From Nocardia vinacea (lineage in GTDB: Bacteria > Actinomycetota > Actinomycetes > Mycobacteriales > Mycobacteriaceae), in NCBI RefSeq assembly GCF_035920345.1, contig NZ_CP109149.1:9672001-9736000 (forward strand): a stretch of 64,000 bases of DNA, in the 5' to 3' direction. Under the pieces are notes generated by a model that had not been told where the DNA came from, made no database searches, and saw only the letters and a program-made list of their open reading frames with translations. Within the stretch, counting starts at the first letter, position 1, and every line of letters begins with the position of its first letter. Below, piece after piece: positions 1-8,584 of the stretch. The translations under genes were made by a program, and so were the position numbers.

Positions 1-527
1 CGGCCGGAATCGAGGAGTTGCTGCCGCATCAGTTCCTACAGGCCACCGGCGGCGGTGGCGGTACCGGGATCTACAGCCGATATCCGTTGCGGGACACCAA
101 GAAATATGACGGCTTCTGGCTGAACAATCTGACCGCCACGATGGAGCATCCACAGCGCGGCCCGGTCGCGGTGTTCGCATTTCATCCGGTGCCGCCGTCG
201 GTCGATTTCCCCGCGTGGAGTTCGGAGCTGGACAGGATTCGCGAAATACTGGACGCGCAACAGGGTCCCGCGATCGTCGGCGCGGATTTCAATGCCACCC
301 GCGATCATTCGGCATTCCGTGATCTGCTGCGCGGCAGGTTCGTCGCGGCGGCCGATCAGGCAGGGGCCGGGCCGCTGCTCACCTATCCCGCAGACCGCCG
401 TTGGGGTCCGGTGATCGGCATCGACCACATTCTGGTCGCCGATGGCACGGCCGCCGATATGCGTTCGCTGACCATCCCCGGCTCGGATCACCGCGCGGTG
501 CTCGCGCGAGTGCAGTTGAACGCCTGA
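1..527 (+). CDS. Endonuclease/exonuclease/phosphatase family protein, 3' part
   Basis: This is the C-terminal ~175 residues of a metal-dependent phosphoesterase; the frame is open from base 3, so the gene starts before the window. Visible motifs are GADFNATRD (metal and catalytic Asp/Asn), IDHILV and SDHRAV (the C-terminal Asp-His pair), which are the hallmark of the EEP (DNase I-like) fold. Related actinobacterial proteins are often membrane-anchored with N-terminal transmembrane helices, but that part is not visible, so substrate (nucleic acid, phospholipid or other phosphoester) and location are open. The stop TGA lies about 240 bases before the next start, so the following gene is probably independent. 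Confidence 0.85.
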   Translation, partial: AGIEELLPHQFLQATGGGGGTGIYSRYPLRDTKKYDGFWLNNLTATMEHPQRGPVAVFAFHPVPPSVDFPAWSSELDRIREILDAQQGPAIVGADFNATRDHSAFRDLLRGRFVAAADQAGAGPLLTYPADRRWGPVIGIDHILVADGTAADMRSLTIPGSDHRAVLARVQLNA

Positions 528-770
528 GGTATTGGACGCAGCGCCATTCCGTGGTTATGCGTGCGGGATCGCGCACATTTCGGCCGTGAATGTGCGCTGA
601 GGCCATAGTCAGCCGACCCGTGTCAACCGTGTCCGCCCGCTCGGATGTATACGCGCGCCGGACTTTCAGCGATTACCATGTGATCGCTCGATGGGGTGGG
701 CGCACAGGCACCCATCGGGTCAGGGTTCGCCGAGGACGGACCCACCGTGAGTTCGGGGAGGAAAGACCTG

Positions 771-2213
771 ATGAGGACTAGACGGCTGCGGTTCGGGGTG
801 GTCGCGGTATTGATGTTGGTCGGGGCGGCGCTGGTCGGCTGCGACAGCAAGGCGGGCCAGCAGGAGGCGAGCGCGGTGACCGCGGACAATCCATGGAATC
901 TGACGGGCGCGGTCTCCAACACTGGGCCGAGCGGCCCACGCAAGGGTGTGCCGGACGCACCGCTCACCGCGGAAAACGGCGACGGCGGCGCGGTCGACAA
1001 ACTCGCCCTCAACACCGTCGCCGATCTGGAAGATTTCTGGAAGACCGAGTACGGCAAGAACTTTCCCGGCACCTTCAAGCCGGTGAGCCGCTACATCTCC
1101 TGGGACGCCAAGGCGTCCAAGGAGCAAGCGGTCAAATTCTGCAAGTCCAGCGCCTATCACCTGGTCAACGCCGCCTACTGCAGCGTGGACCACACCATCG
1201 GCTGGGACCGCGGTGTGCTGCTGCCGCTGCTGCAGGAGAAGTACAGCGATATGGCGATCGTGATGGTGCTCGCGCACGAATACGGTCATTCCATCCAGGG
1301 CCAGGCCAAGATCGCCGGATTCTTCACGGGGACGCTGGTGAAGGAGCAGCAGGCCGACTGTCTGGCCGGTGTCTTCCTGCGCCATGTGGCGGAAGGGAAT
1401 TCGGCGCATTTCACGCTGAATATGACCGACGGGCTCAATGCGGTCCTCGGTGCCACCATCGCCGTGCGCGATACCGATCCGGATAACCCGAAGAATGTGC
1501 ACGGCTCCGCCTTCGAGCGGGTGTCCGCGGTGCAGATCGGTTACACCGATGGCGCACAGGGCTGCAAGAAGATCAACAAGAAGGAGATCGAGCAGCGCAG
1601 GGGCACCCTGCCGACGACATATGAGGACGGCGAGCAGGACGCCCAGCTTCCGGTCGACGTGGCAGCGTTGACCAGCCTGAGCCAGGCACTGGCGAAGATC
1701 TTCCCGCTGCAGCAGGCGCCGCAGTACGACTACAGCGGGATCATCAAGAACTGCTCGAAGGTGACCGCCACCGAACCGGTCTCGTACTGCCCGAGTTCGA
1801 ACAAGATCGGCACCGATGTGCCCGAACTCGCCGAACGCGGCGGGGCGATGAAGGGTGACGACGAACCGCTCTCGGCGGTAGTGGACGGTGATTACAACGC
1901 CTTCGCGGTCTTCATCTCCCGCTATGTCCTTGCGGTGCAACAGGAACGCAAGCTCTCGATCTCCGGAGCGGAGACCGCCGGACTGCGCACCGCATGCCTC
2001 ACCGGAGTCGTGACGACCAAGCTGAGCGAGCCGGGCAGCGATCCGCGGCTGTCGGCGAACGACCTCGACGAGGCGGTATCCGGACTGCTCGCCGACGGTC
2101 TGGTCGCCAGCGATGTGGACGGCAAGGTGGTGGCGAGCGGCTTCCAGCGGTTGGAGGCGTTCCGCACCGGAGTCCTCGACGGCGAGCAGACCTGCCTGAC
2201 GAACTACCGCTAG
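771..2213 (+). CDS. Neutral zinc metallopeptidase lipoprotein
   Basis: A 480-residue exported protein. The ATG at 771 was chosen over an in-frame upstream start at 696 because it follows a good Shine-Dalgarno (GGGGAGGAAAG) and opens directly on a lipoprotein signal: basic MRTRRLR, a hydrophobic stretch, then the lipobox LVGC. The catalytic zinc site HEYGH is at about residues 169-173, preceded by a hydrophobic helix, with QQADCLAG following, which fits the neutral zinc metallopeptidase (YpfJ-like) family. It is probably anchored on the outer face of the membrane and acts on envelope or secreted proteins; the substrate is unknown. The next gene is convergent with only 4 bases between stops. 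Confidence 0.85.
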   Translation: MRTRRLRFGVVAVLMLVGAALVGCDSKAGQQEASAVTADNPWNLTGAVSNTGPSGPRKGVPDAPLTAENGDGGAVDKLALNTVADLEDFWKTEYGKNFPGTFKPVSRYISWDAKASKEQAVKFCKSSAYHLVNAAYCSVDHTIGWDRGVLLPLLQEKYSDMAIVMVLAHEYGHSIQGQAKIAGFFTGTLVKEQQADCLAGVFLRHVAEGNSAHFTLNMTDGLNAVLGATIAVRDTDPDNPKNVHGSAFERVSAVQIGYTDGAQGCKKINKKEIEQRRGTLPTTYEDGEQDAQLPVDVAALTSLSQALAKIFPLQQAPQYDYSGIIKNCSKVTATEPVSYCPSSNKIGTDVPELAERGGAMKGDDEPLSAVVDGDYNAFAVFISRYVLAVQQERKLSISGAETAGLRTACLTGVVTTKLSEPGSDPRLSANDLDEAVSGLLADGLVASDVDGKVVASGFQRLEAFRTGVLDGEQTCLTNYR

Positions 2214-2217
2214 CGGC

Positions 2218-3093
2218 TCACTCGTCCGCTACGTGGGCCCGCAGCCACTCCAGGACATCGGCGAGCACCTTGTCCTGTTCGGGCTCATTGAAGACCTCGT
2301 GGTAGAGGCCCTCGTAGCGGATCACCGTCAGGTCCTTCGAACCCGCGCCCCGCTCGATCAGATCAGTGCTGGACGGTGCCGCGATGGCGTCCGCGGTGCC
2401 GTGCAACACCAGCAGCGGCACGGTGAGCTTGTCCAGACGGCTCTTGACGAACTCGGTGGCATTCAGCATCTCCATACCGGTTCGGGCCGGGAGCTTGCCG
2501 CGGAAGACCAGCGGATCGTTGTCGTAGGCGCGCACCACCTCGGGATCGCGGCTGATCATCGACGAATCCAGTTTCAGCACACCGATATTCGGCGCGAACC
2601 GGGACAGCAGCGGGCCGGCCAGGCGCTGCAGCGGATTGCCCACGGCGATATCCAGCGGCGGTGCCGACAATACGATGCCGTCGACGTCGATCGGCGCTCG
2701 GACCGCCAGATACAACGTGATCAGGCTGCCCATCGAATGTGCGAGCAGGAACCGCGGCACATCCGGATGTTCGCGGCTCGCGATCTTCAGCATCTCCGCG
2801 ACATTGTCGGCCGAGCCGGCCATCGAACCGATATTCGCGTTATTGCCCGCCGACTTGCCGTGGCCGAGATGGTCGAGCGCATAGACCGCGAAACCGTTGT
2901 CCGCCAGGCGCTTTCCGACATGCGCGTATCGTCCGGAATGTTCGGCCACGCCGTGCACGAGCACAATCGCCGCGCGCGCAGTGGTGTCGGGAAGCCATGC
3001 GCGCCAAGCGATTCGGCTGCCGATGCCGTCGAATTCGCCCTCGGTGCCCGGTGTCGGCTCGGCGGACTCGCCGGCCTTCGGATCGGTTGTCAT
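2218..3093 (-). CDS. Alpha/beta hydrolase, monoacylglycerol lipase-like
   Basis: A 291-residue serine hydrolase of the monoglyceride lipase/lysophospholipase group (mycobacterial Rv0183 type). The oxyanion-hole motif HGVAEHSGRY starts near residue 48, the nucleophile elbow AHSMGS puts Ser at 120, and HGTAD (Asp ~235) and YEGLYHEVFNE (His ~265) complete the triad. It likely releases fatty acids from monoacylglycerols. It is the last gene of a four-gene minus-strand operon; its ATG overlaps the stop of the M20 peptidase gene by 4 bases, implying translational coupling. No signal peptide is seen. Confidence 0.85.
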   Translation of the reverse strand: MTTDPKAGESAEPTPGTEGEFDGIGSRIAWRAWLPDTTARAAIVLVHGVAEHSGRYAHVGKRLADNGFAVYALDHLGHGKSAGNNANIGSMAGSADNVAEMLKIASREHPDVPRFLLAHSMGSLITLYLAVRAPIDVDGIVLSAPPLDIAVGNPLQRLAGPLLSRFAPNIGVLKLDSSMISRDPEVVRAYDNDPLVFRGKLPARTGMEMLNATEFVKSRLDKLTVPLLVLHGTADAIAAPSSTDLIERGAGSKDLTVIRYEGLYHEVFNEPEQDKVLADVLEWLRAHVADE

Positions 3094-4499
3094 GCATCGG
3101 CTCCTTGGGTACGTGGCGGCGCCGCGAGCTGATCGATCAGCCGCCGGTTGAACTCGATGAGCCGAGCGTAGTTCACCAGGGAGATGCGCTCGTCGGTTCC
3201 ATGGATCGTTTCCACATCCGCCTTGGTCAGCAGGATGGGGGCGAAGTTGCAGCGGGTGGCGGCGAGGTCGTCGTAGTGCCGGGAATCGGTCGCGCCGGGA
3301 ACGATGCCGGTGGTCACCGCAATGCCCGGGACGACGGACTCGGCCAGGCCCGCGATCATGTCGAATGCCGGGCCGGGCGGTTTGCCGGGGGAGGGTTCCG
3401 AGGTCATGCCGACGAGTTCGATCCGCACGTCCGCGTCGCGCACCACCTTGCGGCAGTGTGCGAGCACTGATTCGACCGAATCGCCCGGCAGGATACGGAA
3501 ATTCACCAGTGCCTCGGCCTGCTGCGGCAGCACATTGGGTTTGACGCCGCCGCGGATGACCGTCGGCGCCGTCGTGGTGCGCACCATCGCCTCGGTTTGC
3601 GGACGGGCCGCGAGTATCCGGGTGATCACCGGCGTGGCCAGTCCGGCGAATCGGAGCAGGCGGCGGCGATATTCGGGCATGACATGGCGCAGTCTGGTGA
3701 CCATGTCGGACACCACCGGCGTCAACCGCAGCGGCATCGGATGGTCCTGGATTCGGCCCACCGCGCGGGCGATCCGTCCGACGGCGGTCTGTTTGCCGGG
3801 CATGGACGAATGTCCGCCCACCGCCGATACCGAAAGGCGAACGGTCGCATAGCCTTTCTCGCCCACCATGATCGAGGCCACCGGCCGGTCTATGCCGTCG
3901 GCGATATCGTCGAGAATGACACCGCCCTCATCGAGCAGCAGATCTGCGTGCACACCGGATTCGCGCAGCCGCTGCGCCATCCGCACCGCACCGTCATCCC
4001 CGAACACCTCCTCGTCGTGCCCGAATGCCAGATAGATGGTGTGCTGCGGGCGAATTCCCGCGGCGAGCGCGGATTCGACCGCCTCCAGAATGGCGATCAA
4101 CCGGCTCTTGTCATCTATTGCCCCACGGCCCCAGATGAATTCGTCATCCACCACGCCCGCAAACGGCGGATGTGTCCACCGCTGCAGATCGTCGACCGGC
4201 ACCACATCCTGATGGGCGAGCAGAATCGCCGACACCCGATCCGGTTCGACGCCCGGCCAGCGATACAGCCTGCTGTGCCCGAACCGCTCCAACTCCAGTT
4301 CGGCGTGGACCAGGGGGAACGACTGTTCCAGGTGCGCGCCCAGCCGGACGAATTCTGCGTCGCTGGGTTCTGTGGACTCCGCGGTATCCGACGGCTCGTA
4401 GGAAACCGTCGTGCAGCGCAAGGCCTGCGCGAGTCGTTCGGCGACGTGCGAATCGACGACAACCGGAGTGGTGTGGGTCCGCGCGGCGTTACCTGTCAT
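3090..4499 (-). CDS. M20/M25/M40 family metallopeptidase
   Basis: A 469-residue dinuclear zinc peptidase or deacylase. Metal ligands are visible in AHQDVVP (His96, Asp98), the GRGAIDDKS block (~residues 124-132) and GHDEEVFGDDG (Glu pair ~163-164), in the order usual for the M20 family. The central VGEKGYATVRLSVSAVGGHSS segment begins the dimerisation domain, and the DSRHYDD motif near the C-terminus is also typical. The closest types are carboxypeptidase S or succinyl-diaminopimelate-desuccinylase-like enzymes that cleave a terminal amide; the substrate cannot be told. Both its start and its stop overlap neighbouring genes by 4 bases. Confidence 0.85.
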   Translation of the reverse strand: MTGNAARTHTTPVVVDSHVAERLAQALRCTTVSYEPSDTAESTEPSDAEFVRLGAHLEQSFPLVHAELELERFGHSRLYRWPGVEPDRVSAILLAHQDVVPVDDLQRWTHPPFAGVVDDEFIWGRGAIDDKSRLIAILEAVESALAAGIRPQHTIYLAFGHDEEVFGDDGAVRMAQRLRESGVHADLLLDEGGVILDDIADGIDRPVASIMVGEKGYATVRLSVSAVGGHSSMPGKQTAVGRIARAVGRIQDHPMPLRLTPVVSDMVTRLRHVMPEYRRRLLRFAGLATPVITRILAARPQTEAMVRTTTAPTVIRGGVKPNVLPQQAEALVNFRILPGDSVESVLAHCRKVVRDADVRIELVGMTSEPSPGKPPGPAFDMIAGLAESVVPGIAVTTGIVPGATDSRHYDDLAATRCNFAPILLTKADVETIHGTDERISLVNYARLIEFNRRLIDQLAAPPRTQGADA

Positions 4500-6211
4500 C
4501 GAGGGCCGATCTCATTCGGCAAGTTCATGGGCATCACTGCATTCAACACCTCGGGCCCAAGTGCGCGGACCTTCTGGTCGCGCCACTTCGCCCATGCCTC
4601 GCTGGTGCCGCCGGTGAGGTCGGGGGTATGCGGGGTGCTGAGCAGGGGCAGGTCCAGGCGCGCCGAGCGGACGGTGACCTGGGCATTGGCGGCGGCATGG
4701 GACCAGACATCGTCGACGACATCGGTGATCCGCACGCCGAGGCGGTGCCCGGCAATGATCGGCCAGTCCTGCGCCAACAGTCTGATCTCGGCGGTATCGG
4801 CGACCGGGGCGATGCCCCGAGTAATGATCGTGCCGCGGCCGTCGGGAGCGATATCGAACAACTCGATCGCGACCGTCGCGGTCGGCGGACCGGACAGGCG
4901 CAGCGACGCCGTCGGAATTCCGGATATGTGCTGGGTGGTGCTCAGCTGTTCGGAAATGGACCAGATCTCGCGATCGGGTCCGGGCAGCAGGCCACGATCG
5001 GTATAGATGCCGGTGCGCAGATCGATCGGAATGCGGCGCGAATCCGCGGGCGGCCATGCGGTTTCGGAGCGCCAGCCGCCATCGAATTGGCCGACCGTCA
5101 CGCGCGGGCCGGGCACCTCGATATCGCGATCGGCGACATGCTTATCGAAGAAGGCAAGCAGTTGGGTATCGAAATCCGGTGCACCGCATTTGCTATCGCA
5201 ATCGCTGTGGCCCCATTGGCCGAACCAAGCGCGATGATCGCCGGGACCGAGCGCATTCCAGACGTCGAAGATGCGATATGCCCGGGTGTTGTAATCGAGG
5301 AAGCCCTGACCGACGAACAGCGGAATGGTATTGCCGCGCAACTCTTCCACGAGATCGCGCTCGCGCCAAAAGGGAGTGGTGGCGTCATGGTTGGTGGTGT
5401 TGGCCGCGAATTGCTCGTAGCACCCGGCCGATATCTGGACGGCATTGGACTGATACTCGGGGGAGTCGTCGGGTCGGCCGGGTGTGGAGGCGATGAGCAG
5501 ATGTTCGAAACCCGTCATTTCGGCCGGGCGAATGCCGCTCTCGGTGACCGGCTTACCGGAGAACTTCCACGCGACACCCTGCATGTACATGTACGCGTAC
5601 GGGTCGACATCCGGTCCGAACGCCGCGACGGCGGCCAAGCCCGCGGGTTTGGCGGCCAGCCCCATCATCCCGGTCCAGGCCTCGTAGGAGGTGCCGATCA
5701 TCCCGACCCGGCCGGTCGACCACGGCTGCCCCGCCACCCACTCCACGGCGGTGACCACATCCGAACGTTCGCCCGGCCCACCGAAATCCGGACATCCGGA
5801 CGAGCCGCCGTAGCCGCGCAGATCCACGATGACGTAGGTATAGCCCGCGTTCAGGAACATCGCGACATGCAAGTCATCGGTGGACGGTCCACCCTCGAGC
5901 CGCGGCATGCTCAGATAAGCGGAATGCGAGCGATACGGGCTGACGGTCATTACCACCGGCGTGCTCGTATCCGCCGAAATGCCCTGCGGGCGCAGGATAT
6001 CGGCGTGCAGCCGGGTGCCGTCCGGCGCGGTGATGAAGCTCTGCGACCACTGGAACGGCACACCGACCGGGTCCGCCGCCGTCACCGGCGCCAGCACGCC
6101 GAGCATCAACGAAACCCCGGCCAACCCACGCAACAGCACCGAACCCACAGTCACCCGAGAACTATCGACCGCTGCTGGTCGATAGTCCAGCCCCCGGAAC
6201 GGGGGTGTCAC
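4496..6211 (-). CDS. CocE/NonD family hydrolase (S15-type), probably secreted
   Basis: A 571-residue member of the X-Pro dipeptidyl-peptidase (S15)/cocaine esterase family. The catalytic Ser sits in GTSYEAW (~residue 175) after the family motifs VIVDLRGYGGSSG and ERSDVVTAVEW; the C-terminal ~200 residues form the jelly-roll domain of this family. The longest frame starts at a GTG directly abutting the trmO stop. A second in-frame GTG at 6154 would begin right before a cleaner export signal (TVGSVLLRGLAG..., then AAD), so the mature protein is likely secreted. It probably cleaves esters or amides with an acyl group; no substrate is evident. Confidence 0.8.
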   Translation of the reverse strand: MTPPFRGLDYRPAAVDSSRVTVGSVLLRGLAGVSLMLGVLAPVTAADPVGVPFQWSQSFITAPDGTRLHADILRPQGISADTSTPVVMTVSPYRSHSAYLSMPRLEGGPSTDDLHVAMFLNAGYTYVIVDLRGYGGSSGCPDFGGPGERSDVVTAVEWVAGQPWSTGRVGMIGTSYEAWTGMMGLAAKPAGLAAVAAFGPDVDPYAYMYMQGVAWKFSGKPVTESGIRPAEMTGFEHLLIASTPGRPDDSPEYQSNAVQISAGCYEQFAANTTNHDATTPFWRERDLVEELRGNTIPLFVGQGFLDYNTRAYRIFDVWNALGPGDHRAWFGQWGHSDCDSKCGAPDFDTQLLAFFDKHVADRDIEVPGPRVTVGQFDGGWRSETAWPPADSRRIPIDLRTGIYTDRGLLPGPDREIWSISEQLSTTQHISGIPTASLRLSGPPTATVAIELFDIAPDGRGTIITRGIAPVADTAEIRLLAQDWPIIAGHRLGVRITDVVDDVWSHAAANAQVTVRSARLDLPLLSTPHTPDLTGGTSEAWAKWRDQKVRALGPEVLNAVMPMNLPNEIGPR

Positions 6212-6628
6212 TCAGCGCTCCGCGGTCGGACCGAGCACCGGCTTCAGATCCAGCACCGGTGTGCCGTCGATCGCTTCCAAACCGTGCACGGTGAGCGTCG
6301 CCCCATCGATATCGGCGATCGTGACCCGATGCAGCCCGATCGGATTCGGCCGATGCGGGGCCCGCGTCGCGAACACCCCGGTGACCGGGCGGGTGCGATC
6401 GCCGCGCGGATGCACCGCGAGCACGTCCCGATCCGCCCGGTGCAACCAGGTGAACACCAACACCTCAGCACCGGGATGCAAGCCCGCTGCGCCCGCCGCG
6501 ACGTCGAGATCGAGCACGATCTCGGCGGGCGGTGCGCCTTCGTCGCCTTGTTTCGGCGCATCCGCCGGATCGGTCAGCGGCGAGCGCACCCGGCCGATCG
6601 GGCGCACGTCATAGGTCTCGGAGGGCAT
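6212..6628 (-). CDS. trmO: tRNA (N6-threonylcarbamoyladenosine37-N6)-methyltransferase TrmO
   Basis: A 138-residue SAM-dependent enzyme of the TsaA/TrmO family, which methylates t6A37 in ANN-decoding tRNAs such as tRNA-Thr. The family signature RAPHRPNPIGLHRV is clear, followed by the DIDG and DGTPVLDLKP elements. An actinobacterial ATG start at 6628 has the Shine-Dalgarno GAGGA 7 bases upstream. It is the first gene of the minus-strand run that continues with the CocE, M20 and lipase genes; only its cytosolic tRNA role is predictable, and the reason for grouping with hydrolases is not apparent. Confidence 0.85.
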   Translation of the reverse strand: MPSETYDVRPIGRVRSPLTDPADAPKQGDEGAPPAEIVLDLDVAAGAAGLHPGAEVLVFTWLHRADRDVLAVHPRGDRTRPVTGVFATRAPHRPNPIGLHRVTIADIDGATLTVHGLEAIDGTPVLDLKPVLGPTAER

Positions 6629-6642
6629 GGTCTGATCCTCGC

Positions 6643-6987
6643 CTACGGCTGCATCAGGCCGAAGATATTCCCGTCGGTGTCCTTGACCGTCGCGATCAGC
6701 TTCCCACCGCCGACATTCGTCGGCTGCTGGGTCACCTCGGCACCGGCATCGACCAGGGTGGCCAGCTGCTTCTCGATGTCATCGACGGTCCAGTAGCCGA
6801 TCGGACCGGTCATACCCTTCTTGTGGCCGTTCGGGTCCAGGCCGATGTCCTGGCCCGCCACCCGGTACCCGACGTAATACGGGGTGTCGGCGGTGGGCTC
6901 CGAGCCGAACAGCGCGCCGTACACGCTCTTCGCCTTGACCAGGTCGGTGACGGGGTACACGATGGTCTGCAGTCCAGCGGTCATCAT
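6643..6987 (-). CDS. VOC (glyoxalase/bleomycin-resistance fold) protein, likely ECF41 target
   Basis: A 114-residue single-repeat vicinal-oxygen-chelate protein (TIVYPVTDLVKAKSVYGALFG at the N-terminus, DTDGNIFGLMQ at the C-terminus, the usual metal-ligand Glu apparently replaced by Gly). Its start (6987, or the adjacent ATG at 6984) follows AAAAGGAG. It is divergent from the ECF sigma gene and is preceded by a sigma-type promoter at 7028-7054 identical in pattern to the one before the DoxX gene, so it is inferred to be controlled by that sigma factor. Its ligand is unknown; it stops 14 bases before the trmO start, so readthrough into trmO is possible. Confidence 0.8.
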   Translation of the reverse strand: MMTAGLQTIVYPVTDLVKAKSVYGALFGSEPTADTPYYVGYRVAGQDIGLDPNGHKKGMTGPIGYWTVDDIEKQLATLVDAGAEVTQQPTNVGGGKLIATVKDTDGNIFGLMQP

Positions 6988-7027
6988 TCGCTCCTTTTCG
7001 CGGTTCCGGTTTCCGGTTCACGTACAT

Positions 7028-7054
7028 GACCAGCCCGAACGGGAGAATGTGACA
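7028..7054 (-). promoter_or_regulatory. ECF41-type promoter towards the VOC gene
   Basis: On the minus strand, TGTCACA (7054-7048) is followed after exactly 16 bases by GGTCA (7031-7027). ECF41 sigma factors are known to use a TGTCACA -35 and a CGTC-like -10 element. The same pattern with the same spacing lies upstream of the DoxX gene. The -35 element sits one base before the sigma gene's GTG start, so the divergent promoter is packed against the sigma coding region. Confidence 0.7.
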
Positions 7055-7055
7055 A

Positions 7056-7904
7056 GTGGACGAGAAATTTCTGGCCGAGCGCTTCGAGGAGCACCGTACG
7101 CATCTGCTCGCGGTGGCGTATCGCATCCTCGGCTCCGGCAGCGAGGCCGATGACGCTGTCCAGGAGGCCTGGCTGCGACTGAGCCGTTCCGATAGCGATG
7201 AGATCGAGAATTTGGGTGGCTGGCTCACCACCGTGGTCGCCCGGGTGTGCCTGAATATGCTGCAGTTCCGCAAGTCGCGGCGCGAGGAACCGCTCGACGA
7301 ATTCGAACCGGTGCCGGATGTCGACGGCCCGGAACAGGAAGCGGTGCTCGGCGATTCGATCGGCCTGGCCCTACTCGTCGTACTCGACACCCTCGCCCCG
7401 CCGGAGCGGCTGTCGTTCGTCCTGCACGATATGTTTGCCGTGCCCTTCGACGAGATCGCCCCGATCGTCGGCAAAACTCCCACGGCCGCACGGCAATTGG
7501 CCAGTCGCGCGCGGCGGCGGGTGCAGGGTGCCAGAGCCACCGCCGACCGCGATCGCCAGCGTGAGGTCGTCGACGCATTCCTCGCCGCCTCGCGCAGCGG
7601 TGAATTCGAGGCGCTGCTGACCCTGCTCGATCCCGATGTAGTGCTGCGCGTCGACGCCGCGGCCATCGCCACCGGTGCCGCGGTCGCATCCGGCGCGAAT
7701 GCGGTCGCGCAGACCTTCTCCGGTCGGGCCAAGGCGGCGCAGCTCGCGCTCATCGACGGACGGGCGGGTCTCGTGTGGTCCGTCGGCGGCCAACCGCGCG
7801 TGGTCTTCGATTTCACCGTGTCCGAAGGTCGGATCGTGGCGATCGATCTGCTCGCCGACCCGCAGACCTTGGAACTCATGGAACTCGAGCTGCGGGTGGG
7901 CTGA
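7056..7904 (+). CDS. ECF41-type RNA polymerase sigma factor (SigJ-like) with SnoaL-like C-terminal domain
   Basis: A 282-residue sigma-70 factor starting at GTG. Region 2 is residues ~5-75 (RFEEHRTHLLAVAYRILGS, AEDAVQEAWLRL-like EADDAVQEAWLRL), region 4 is ~105-160 (LAPPERLSFVLHDMF, with FDEIAPIVGKTPTAARQLASRARRR as the helix-turn-helix), and residues ~170-282 form the SnoaL/NTF2-like extension typical of ECF41, including VSEGRIVAIDLLADPQTLE near the end. In ECF41 this extension modulates activity in place of an anti-sigma factor. The flanking VOC and DoxX genes carry matching promoters, consistent with the known habit of ECF41 factors to control adjacent DoxX, carboxymuconolactone decarboxylase or epimerase genes. 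Confidence 0.9.
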   Translation: MDEKFLAERFEEHRTHLLAVAYRILGSGSEADDAVQEAWLRLSRSDSDEIENLGGWLTTVVARVCLNMLQFRKSRREEPLDEFEPVPDVDGPEQEAVLGDSIGLALLVVLDTLAPPERLSFVLHDMFAVPFDEIAPIVGKTPTAARQLASRARRRVQGARATADRDRQREVVDAFLAASRSGEFEALLTLLDPDVVLRVDAAAIATGAAVASGANAVAQTFSGRAKAAQLALIDGRAGLVWSVGGQPRVVFDFTVSEGRIVAIDLLADPQTLELMELELRVG

Positions 7905-7912
7905 CCCGTGCC

Positions 7913-7940
7913 TGTCACATCTCGGCCTCCGCGCTGGTCA
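7913..7940 (+). promoter_or_regulatory. ECF41-type promoter of the DoxX gene
   Basis: TGTCACA (7913-7919), a 16-base spacer, then GGTCA (7936-7940), about 47 bases before the DoxX ATG. It matches the divergent VOC promoter in both boxes and spacing, and starts only 9 bases after the sigma gene's stop, giving the DoxX gene its own sigma-dependent transcript. Confidence 0.75.
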
Positions 7941-7986
7941 GGGGTGTGAGAGCGGGAAACGCTCGTACACGAGGCAGGAGAACACC

Positions 7987-8442
7987 ATGAGCAAAGCACG
8001 ATCGATCGGCTACTGGAGCACTACCGGGTTGACCGTGTTCGTCCTGGCATCGGGCGGTATCGCCGACCTGCTGCATCGTGGCGGGACCGCTGCGGGCATG
8101 ACGGAATTGGGTTATCCGACCTATGTCATGACCATCCTCGGATTCTGGAAAGTGCTCGGCGCCATGGCACTTGCGGTCCCGCGCTTTCCGCTGGTGAAGG
8201 AATGGGCCTATGCCGGTGCGTTTTTCGACCTGACCGGCGGACTCGCCTCGCATATCGCGCACCATTCCGCCGCGAATCATCTGATCTACACCGGCTTTTT
8301 CGCGCTGTGCGTGGTGGCGTCGTGGGCATTGCGGCCCGCGAGCCGCAAGCTGGACGTGCCCGTTTTCCGCGGGCTCGGCCGGGTTTCGGAATCGGACGAT
8401 GTGCGGCAGTTGAGGTCGGGGCCGATTGCTGCGACCGCGTGA
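7987..8442 (+). CDS. DoxX family membrane protein
   Basis: A 151-residue integral membrane protein of the DoxX/DoxX-like family with four predicted hydrophobic segments (around residues 7-27, 46-64, 72-90 and 95-113). ATG at 7987 with Shine-Dalgarno AGGCAGGAG. DoxX-like proteins are linked to thiol/redox or quinone chemistry in the membrane, but the role of this subtype is not established. The ~38-residue polar tail is cytosolic or disordered. Position after an ECF41 factor and its promoter make it the probable main target of that sigma factor. Confidence 0.85.
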   Translation: MSKARSIGYWSTTGLTVFVLASGGIADLLHRGGTAAGMTELGYPTYVMTILGFWKVLGAMALAVPRFPLVKEWAYAGAFFDLTGGLASHIAHHSAANHLIYTGFFALCVVASWALRPASRKLDVPVFRGLGRVSESDDVRQLRSGPIAATA

Positions 8443-8584
8443 AGCAGGTGCCCGCTGTTCGTGAGAACGGCGGGCTATTTGCTTTCGCTATCGCCGGGTG
8501 AAGGTCGAGCTCGGCCAATACGATTCGGCTGGTGTCCCAGGCAGCGCGGCGTATGATCGGGCACAGCGGGTCCCCGGGGGAGTT

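Noticed and set aside
4172..6796. An 874-codon plus-strand open frame
   Set aside because: It lies antiparallel to three well-motifed genes (M20, CocE, TrmO). High-GC codon bias makes such shadows, and its product is Arg/His-rich low-complexity without domains.
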